The notes beneath the pieces were generated by a model. That model worked only from the letters and a program-made list of their open reading frames with translations. It was not told the DNA's origin and made no database searches. Shown piece after piece: positions 57,475 through 64,000 of a DNA stretch of 64,000 bases. Origin of the DNA: Valencia hispanica. Taxonomy: Eukaryota; Chordata; Actinopteri; Cyprinodontiformes; Valenciidae. The translations under genes were made by a program, and so were the position numbers. The stretch spans positions 12,677,571 to 12,741,570 of the forward strand of contig OY747716.1 in NCBI GenBank assembly GCA_963556495.2, written 5' to 3'. Within the stretch, counting starts at the first letter, position 1. The number at the start of each line of letters is the position of its first letter.

Positions 57475-58768
57475 AGAATAAACATTTTTCAGGATGAATG
57501 TCTTCCACAACACTGGACCCTTCTTCTGGGTTACACTAAGGTTGAAGAGATTCTGCAGAATCCCACAGAGCTGCTCTGCACAGGCCTTCAGGACTCTGGG
57601 GCGGACACCATCTGGACCTGCAGCCTTGTTCCAGTTCAGTTTCTCTAGCTGCCTCTTTACCTGACTTCTAGAGACAAACAAGTGGAAAAGGGAGGTCCTG
57701 ACTTGGTTGAAGACAAACTTGTGAAAGCAGAAGAGTCCATGACTGAAGTGGAACAATTCAGCCAGAAACTCCTGAAGACACAGGTGGAGGCCTCAACAAT
57801 CGCCTGGATCAGTGACTACCTGACAAACAGACCACAGGTTGTAAGACTAAAGAATTGTGTCAAACCAGGTGGTCAGCAGCACAGGAGCACCACAGGGCAC
57901 CGTACTCTCACCATTCCTTTTCACTCTGTACACCTCAGACTTCCAGTACAAATCAGAGACCTGTCATCTGCAGAAATACTCAGATGACTCTGCAGTTGTG
58001 GGGTGTATAAGAGATGGACAAGAAGCTGAATATAGAGAGCTGGTGGACCGCTTTGTGACATGGTGTGGAAACAATCGTCTCACCTTGAATGTGAACAAAA
58101 CAAAGGAGATGATTGTAGATTTCAGAAGAAACAGGGATAAGTCAAACACTGTTGCTATCATGGGAGAAGTGGAGGTGGTTGAGGAGTATAAATACCTCAG
58201 AGTTCACCTGGACAACAGACTGGACTGGAGACTGAACAGTGAAGCAGTCTATAAGAAGGGACAGAGGAGACTGTACTTCTTGAGGAAGCTTAGGTCCTTC
58301 AAGGTTTGCAGCAAGATGCTGCAGATCTTCTACAAGTGTGTTGTGGAGAGTGTAATCTCTTCAGCCGTCATCTGTTGGGGTAGCAGCATCAGAGCCAGGG
58401 ATTTAAAAAGGCTCAACAACCTGATAAAGAAGGTTCTGTTCTTGGGACAACTGTGGAACATCTAGAGATGATGATGCAAAGAAGGATTCTTCATAAAATC
58501 AAAAAAATTATGGACAACCCTGAGCATCCTCTTCATAAGACAGTCATACAACAACAGAGTCTTCAGTTGGAGGCTTCTTCAGTTTTTGTTGTTGTTTTTT
58601 TTTTGTTTTTTTCTTCTTCTTCAGTTTCGCTGCAACACAGACCGCTATAGGAAATCCTTCCTGCCCACAGCTATCATTATCTACAACAACTCCTTAAAGA
58701 ATTAATTCTATGAGCTACAACAACACTTAATTTCCCTCTGGGATCAATAAAGTATTTTTGAATTTAAT
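57475..58768 (+). mobile_element. LINE with inverted 5' segment
   Basis: From 57745 to 58768 the plus strand carries a non-LTR reverse transcriptase: STIAWISDYLTNRPQVVRLK, then after a frameshift GAPQGTVLSPFLFTLYTSDF, the catalytic YSDD motif (near 57977) and LTLNVNKTKEMIVDFRRNR. Next come FLRKLRSFKVCSKMLQIFYK and SSIRARDLKRLNNLIKK, then the 3' UTR and the terminus CTGGGATCAATAAAGTATTT. From 57672 back to 57475 the minus strand carries the upstream RT part, SQVKRQLEKLNWNKAAGPDG and on to LWKTF. So the 5' piece is inverted relative to the 3' piece. Frameshifts and the inversion make it inactive. It lies in intron 6. Confidence 0.85.
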
Positions 58769-59525
58769 TGAACTGAAGGCATCACATGCATTGTCGAGAA
58801 TGGCTGAAGGTGGAATGTAGACGGCTGCCAAAATAACACTCGTGAATTCTTTTGGTAAATAATATTCAATTCAAATACCAGCCCAAAAAAATGCAATCTT
58901 TCCTCAAGAAAACGGAGGAGACAATGTACGAAAAAACAAAATTCATTATGTAGCCAACTGAGCCACTCCAACATGCAGCCACCCAGACCAGCACAATTCT
59001 AGAAATAATAAATGAACCCATAATTTTAAAAACTGATTTTTGTATTTACTGACTACATGGTGGGTCAGAATGATGTGGAATATAAAACAGAGGTTTTAAT
59101 AAAGACTTATTGGGTCTCTTTTCAGTCACGTTACTCTTATGAACCATTTAAGCTCTCAGCACAAAAACGAAAGTTTAAACTTCAGAAAAATGCAACATTT
59201 GTATGACTGCTACAACTGTAAATTCTGCTTTTCAATAGTAAATATGAATTACTTTTATAGTCAACTTAAGTGAGTGTTTATCTGGCCAGTCCTCCTTTTG
59301 GATAAGAGCTCTGTAACTTGGCATTTAGGCCAAACATCCTTACTTCTACCTGCTGTCAACATTATTAGGCTGCCATCTGCTGGTAAAAATTAGACATGAC
59401 GTGAAGCTCCTTCAGATTGAACCCCTCAACACTTTTGCTTTGTGTTTGTAAAGCTTCAGTACAAATATCTGGGTGTGGGGCAATGTTCCAGACTTGAACT
59501 GTTCCTTCTGTTCCTTCCTCTTTAG
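58769..59525. other. Intron 6, distal part; no recognised element
   Basis: AT-rich intronic sequence ending in the pyrimidine tract and acceptor CTTCCTCTTTAG at 59525. Confidence 0.45.
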
Positions 59526-59587
59526 CCCTCTGAGAAGTGTGGAGTCCTCAATGTCACCAAAATCACAGAGAATGGAAAGAAGCTCAG
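59526..59587 (+). CDS. arhgap12: ARHGAP12-like, exon 7 (start of PH domain)
   Basis: Twenty full codons plus two bases, phase 0 in and phase 2 out, between CTCTTTAG and GTTGGA. It encodes PSEKCGVLNVTKITENGKKL and the first two bases of Arg. CGVLNVTKITENGKKLR is the first beta-strand pair of the PH domain found in ARHGAP12, ARHGAP27 and relatives. The split Arg is completed by exon 8, which confirms the join. PH domains here are thought to guide membrane binding through phosphoinositides. Confidence 0.9.
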
Positions 59588-59639
59588 GTTGGACACACTG
59601 TTTGTTATAAAGCCTGAAGGAGTTATGTGTCCCAGAACT

Positions 59640-60740
59640 ATACAAAAGTATTCACTGCCTTTGAACTTGTTCATATTCTGTCGTGTTACAACCACAACAT
59701 GTAGGGAAGACGTCAAACATGTAGAAGAAGGTTCTCTAACCAGATGAGACCAAAACTAATCTTTGCCTCTTCTTATTTTGAGCTAATTCCATTGTGAACA
59801 TGATTCATATCTGATTATCAAATTATGGGCAAAGCCTTCTATGAGTAATTTTTTCATAGCAATGTATCAGAGTGCTTTACAGACGTCCGAGGAGCAAGTT
59901 ATCTCCACGACATTCTGATCTTGTGAGACTATCATGCCATCAGAGTGACGTGGAGCAGACACTGGGACGGAAGGAAACATACGGGTTGATTCTTTAAACA
60001 GATCTGCTGTGGACGGCCTATCCAGGAGCAGGACAAGACTGAGCTCATGTCTATTCGAGATGAACAGTGATTCCTAAATACTATGTAATGTTTTAGCATA
60101 GATGGGTTGGGGAGAGTTCGAAGGATGGCACTATTTTTGTGCACACTGTTCTGCATATTGATCAATATGCTTATTAAATGTTAAAAACGCCTGAAGGATT
60201 CTCAGCCTCACTTTTGTTTAAGAAGCTATTTTTTTCCCATAATAGTGGCAGAAAACTAACCCTGCAAATCATCCTGAACGAACCGTCCACACTGCAAAAT
60301 GTGGTGGCAGCAACAGGCTGTGGGGCTGGTTTTCTTCAGCTGGGGCACGGAAGCTGGTCATAGATGATGGGAAGATAGATGGAGCAGAAAATTGAGCTGA
60401 GAAATACTGCCTGAGCTACAAAGGAATGATTTAGTCCAAAGCATACTTATTTATTTTTAATGACTCCGTCAGTCCAGACCTAGGTCCAACTGAGAATCCA
60501 TTGCAATACTTTGAAATTGATGTTTGCGGACACTCTCCGTCCAAATTTCAGTCTCTAGACATAACCCAGAATGCCTGAAGCTGCTAGTACGTCGTAGAAG
60601 CAAAACTTTTTCGCTGCACTGACTCGGTGGAGCTGATTACTAATGTACTGTATGCGACACATATACATTAATATATTAGGGTATGTGGTTGTGACATGAC
60701 AAGATGCAAAAGTGGTTGTGAATACTATTGCAGGGCAGAA
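59640..60740 (+). mobile_element. Tc1-like transposon relic in intron 7
   Basis: AAAGTATTCACTGCCTTTGA (59645) and TCGTGTTACAACCACAA (59681) are terminal-type Tc1 text. TGTGGTGGCAGCAACAGGCT (60300) and GTCCAGACCTAGGTCCAACT (60471) mark the GGGS and SPDLNP blocks of the transposase, both mutated. It fills nearly all of intron 7. Confidence 0.6.
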
Positions 60741-60775
60741 TAGTAAACACCTTTGTGTTTTGCTGTGACCAACAG

Positions 60776-60857
60776 GAAGAACTGGACATCGTCCTGGACC
60801 GTGCTGCAGGGTTCCTCCCTCCTCTTTGCAAAGGGCCAGGGGGGCAGCACCTCCTGG
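60776..60857 (+). CDS. arhgap12: ARHGAP12-like, exon 8 (PH domain continued)
   Basis: The first base completes the Arg codon from exon 7; 27 codons follow. It encodes KNWTSSWTVLQGSSLLFAKG and QGGSTSW, and ends in phase 0 at the donor GTACGT (60858). NW-SSW-VLQGSSLLF is a strongly conserved PH-domain block in ARHGAP12 by recall. The next expected exon of the PH domain (a stretch beginning with Phe-Gly in the human protein) was not found before the window ends. The gene is therefore cut off here, or its following intron exceeds 3 kb. Confidence 0.93.
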
Positions 60858-61002
60858 GTACGTAGCAGTCAGTGCTCCAACGCTCCGTTCATCTCTGTGA
60901 CGTTTCCTCTCCTGGTTTTCTCTGAATAATCACCTGTCTTCAAGCCATCTGTGCTGTGCAGTGTGTCGTCTGTTCATTGCTGCTCTCCTCTCCTCTCTGA
61001 AG

Positions 61003-61125
61003 TCATACTATCGCAGCGGCTCCATCCCAGAGCTGCTCCTCACTCTTCTTAGCAGCTGGAAGCGCTCGGTCAAGCCCCGCCCCGCCGTCCCCTATGTGAA
61101 CTGTCGGCCTGTGCAGGCTGCTGCA
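61003..61125 (+). CDS. Candidate extra exon of the ARHGAP12-like gene (41 codons)
   Basis: A strong pyrimidine tract (CTGCTCTCCTCTCCTCTCTG) and AAG acceptor precede 61003, and a GTATGT donor follows at 61126. The 123-base interval is open in phase 0, the phase in which exon 8 ends. It encodes SYYRSGSIPELLLTLLSSWK, then RSVKPRPAVPYVNCRPVQAA and a final Ala. Its GC content is exon-like. It would add 41 residues in a PH-domain loop just after TSW. I do not know this sequence in any ARHGAP protein, so it could be a lineage-specific cassette exon, an alternative terminal exon (the frame runs to a stop at 61198-61200), or a pseudo-exon. Confidence 0.4.
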
Positions 61126-62285
61126 GTATGTCCCCCATCTCAGCATGAATTAGCGCCTCCTTGTGTCCCCTTTAGTGTGTCATTCCCCCCCTTCCTTTAA
61201 ACTGATTAATTTGTGTATTTGAGACCCTTCACTTTTTATCTTATTTTATCACGATCAACTAATCAATTATAACAAAATCAACAAGCCCTATAAGGCATGT
61301 AATCATTGTCTAACCTTAGTTTGAAAGACAGTGGTTTTCTACATGTAATGTAACATTTAATCTGTATGATTCATTCGAAAAAAACATTATCAGAGGAATG
61401 TGCTCTTCCTTTAACTAATTCTCTGTTGAAGCACCTTTTGATTCTGTTTCGGCATTCAGTCCTCTTTATTTCACACCTGCCATCAGTTTGAGTGAGACCC
61501 GGCGCCTGAGGAATTTAGTGAGGGTGCTGTGGGGGGGCCTAGTGAACAGTCTTTTTTTTTTTGTCTTTTTTTTTTTACGTCCTGTTGGTGGTACGTTACT
61601 TCTGAGTCAAATCTGCCATTTTTGCAACACCCTTTCTATCTACATACAAATATTATACATCACTGGGAAGCTAAGATTCTTGGGATTCCAATAATGTATG
61701 CCAATCAAAGATGCAATCATAACTGTAGACACCATAAATGCTTTTGTCTGACCTCTAAGAAAGCAAATAATGTGCAACTCACCGTTCGAAGCCTTAATAT
61801 CACTGACAGAACACATCCATCTCAAACGAAAAGGGTCTTCTTACATCCGCAGCGGTCCAATGAATTTCCTCAAGTCCTACCTCCACAACCCAAAATCCAT
61901 CTGCTGCTAAACATCTTTGTAATTTCCTTTCCCACATATATTTTGATCGCAATTACAGTTAGGATGTTCAGCTTGGCCTAAAATGATGTAGCACCCAGAT
62001 TTATCATGTTTTTTGTTTATTGGCGGTTGACAAACAGCAAATTGGTGCATTACCGCCACCGACTGGTATGGAGTGTGGACCAGAAGGCCACTCAAGGTTG
62101 CACTTGCCTTTCTAAGACTTGTGATGTATTAGCATCGTTCCTGCTTTTGCTAGCTTTGCTCTTGTTTTTATTTAACTAGAGCAAAGCTCTTGTGTCCATT
62201 TTGGCATACAATCATATCAAAGTATCTTCTTTACTGCCACCAAAAGTCCCAGTTAATAGCCTACAGCCCCCCTCTGCTCGTTGTA
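61126..62285. other. Intronic; no recognised element
   Basis: AT-rich with poly-T runs (61551-61562, 61567-61576). Anonymous frames at 61488-61981 have no motif. I could not find the next PH-domain exon here. Confidence 0.4.
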
Positions 62286-62289
62286 CTTT

Positions 62290-62715
62290 ACACAGGGGTT
62301 ATAATATGTCATGGGCGGGCCGATACCTGAATGGCCACCATAGACTAGATAAAGCTGGACGGAGCTGCTGGCCACCAGCGCTAGCGATGATGGCTCATCT
62401 GAGACAATCAAAAGGACACGCCCCTTATTATTCATAATTTCAATCTTAAATTACATCTAAACTGATAAGTTGTAAACATAAAAAAAAAATACCCCACTTA
62501 GATGACGGTAAATTTGATCTATTAAACCTAAAATGTTTTTTTTTGTACCAGGCTGAAAACATGTTTATTTCTGCTGTGAAGTTGACGTTTTTAACATGGG
62601 AGTCAATGGGAACTTGCTCCTTTCTGGAGCCAGCCCCTAGTGGATGAGGGAGGAACTGCAGTTTTTGTCACTTCCGAGTTGGCTTTCCTTTTGGCTGGCG
62701 GAGTTTGTCCCTGGA
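62290..62715 (+). repeat. Dispersed repeat 'B', copy 2
   Basis: CCACCAGCGCTAGCGATGA (62371), AAAAGGACACGCCCCTTATT (62411), AACATGTTTATTTCTGCTGT (62559), AACATGGGAGTCAATGGGAA (62593) and CCCTAGTGGATGAGG (62635) repeat the order of 39820-40165. Noncoding. Confidence 0.7.
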
Positions 62716-63790
62716 AGGTAACTCATCTGCGCCAGGCCTGGTTCAAGTGAATGGGATCAAACTGAAATAAAGTTCAACTTTTCAAGCAAGATTTTCCTTT
62801 AATTTGCTGATTTATGTCAATAGGATTGTAACAATCAGCCACTTAAGCTTCTTTTGAAAGGCCCGTTTTCCTAATAGACACACAAGGGTTCTTCTGAATT
62901 TTAAACATAAACGGTACTTTTCACCACTATTCATTAGTGTCACCAATCACTTAGGATAACGGGGGGGAAAAAATAAAGTATTCAGACAGCCCTGAATAAC
63001 TATTGATACCAAAACAAACACACAAAAATCACACCCCACTTATCAGTTAGATGTCGGACTCAGTGCTACATATTTTAAATGCAGCAAGCAAGCCATTCAC
63101 ACAAATACTGGTGTTGCTTTCAGTCAAAAAACAAAAAGCCTAAAAATTCCAACAATTTACGGTTTGTGAATAGTCTTCAGACAAATATGCCATGCCCACT
63201 ATCCACAATCAGAAGTGCCGGAAAAGATTATGACCCACAACACAGAAAAAGGAAAAATGCAACCACTTGTCAAATGTTATACCATGTAAAAAAAAAAAAC
63301 AAAGTGTAGATCTCACCGGATCCGGCGATAAGTGATCCATGATTGCCCTTTCAGCTGGGTCAACCAGTCTTGTCTCTCACGTGTTGTTTTTTTTACAGGT
63401 GACAACAACAGACCTGCCAACCTGTACGCATTTTGCGTCGCAGGTACGCAATTTGACATCTAAATACGCTGATACGACCTGCCCCTCTAAACTACGCAAA
63501 AAGCTGCGGACATGTGAATTCTGTGGCGAATGTGCACGTGCGGTACTCATGTCTGACAACACGGTGCAGCAGCGTGGTGAAGCATTTTCAGCCAATCATT
63601 GTAGAAAAGTGGAGAATTGAGTGAGTGTCAGCGGACCTGCCAGCTTTTGGCAAATGTGAACAGTTAAGCATAACGTTACTTTCACTGTGTAAATATTCAA
63701 GCCGAAGTCTAAGTGGAAAAAAGAACGAAAGAAAAAATGCGAGGTGTTTTTTCTTAGAAAATCTATCGATCAAGAGAAAGATGAGGCAGC
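62716..63790. other. Intronic; one unrecognised cysteine-bearing frame
   Basis: The frame 63339-63620 includes TCEFCGECARAVLMSD, with three closely spaced cysteines, but no known zinc-finger spacing. It is preceded by a TTTTTTTTACAG acceptor-like sequence at 63388-63399. Codon pattern and lack of homology argue against a gene exon. No next PH exon is seen. Confidence 0.3.
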
Positions 63791-63791
63791 G

Positions 63792-63833
63792 GTGCGCGTG
63801 CGTGCGTGCGTGCGTGTGTGTGTGTGTGTGTGT
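63792..63833. repeat. GCGT / GT microsatellite
   Basis: GCGTGCGT tetranucleotides run into about nine GT dinucleotides. Confidence 0.95.
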
Positions 63834-64000
63834 ATTTTAGCCTTTATGTATGTCCATTGCAGATATAATACGCCTATATATAAGGAGGAATGTGATTATG
63901 TATACAGTTTAAACATGTAGCCAACAAATCTTTTGCAGCAAGTTTTGCAACCAGTGCCAAGGCAGATGAGGGAGATAAAGACGGGGAGGGACAGGGCAGC

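Noticed and set aside
63400..63444. Next PH-domain exon of the ARHGAP12-like gene
   Set aside because: The encoded residues do not resemble the expected PH strand, although an acceptor-like sequence precedes them.

Overview
This window looks like nuclear DNA of a teleost fish. It holds part of one intron-rich protein gene set in dense transposon-derived sequence. The repeats are typical of fish: tRNA-derived SINEs, L2/CR1-type LINEs, a second LINE family ending in TTTATTGATCCC-type tails, many Tc1-like elements, hAT-like elements and short inverted-repeat elements. I see no bacterial, organellar or viral gene, no CRISPR array and no stand-alone RNA gene.

The gene is on the + strand and matches ARHGAP12, a Rho GTPase-activating protein of the ARHGAP9/12/15/27 family, by recall of the vertebrate proteins. 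Eight exons join in one frame: 42450-42536, 48630-48902, 50604-50744, 50822-50902, 51319-51441, 55293-55367, 59526-59587 and 60776-60857. They encode about 308 residues: a short acidic N-terminus, a WW domain, a degenerate WW-like stretch, a second WW domain, a basic/serine linker and the first strands of a PH domain. The gene runs off the right edge, so the rest of the PH domain and the RhoGAP domain are missing. The SH3 domain that begins long ARHGAP12 isoforms was not found, so the exon at 42450 is probably a short-isoform start. A further phase-0 exon candidate lies at 61003-61125, and a distant alternative first exon is possible at 14067-14099.

Layout. 1-14 kb: no convincing gene; SINEs at 1.1, 8.4 and 9.9 kb, LINE fragments at 6.7, 10.0 and 11.6 kb, a Tc1 relic at 8.8-9.7 kb. 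14-18.9 kb: candidate first exon, an inverted LINE copy and hAT-like elements. 18.9-23.5 kb: a large unclassified repeat with a higher-order array built on GCTAAC/ATTAGC units. 23.5-42.3 kb: Tc1 relics, LINE fragments, a long TIR element, a long TA microsatellite and apparently unique sequence. 42.3-61.1 kb: the ARHGAP12-like gene, with nested transposons in its introns, including a nearly intact Tc1-like element at 52746-54246. 61.1-64 kb: intron with repeats.

The clearest novelty candidates are the extra exon inside the PH-coding region, the SH3-less first exon with an overlapping upstream ORF, two internally deleted LINE copies that keep both ends, a LINE with a twin-priming-like inversion, and the 20.4-23.4 kb array. 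I did not find a new multi-gene system. All homology calls rest on reading and recall, with no database search.
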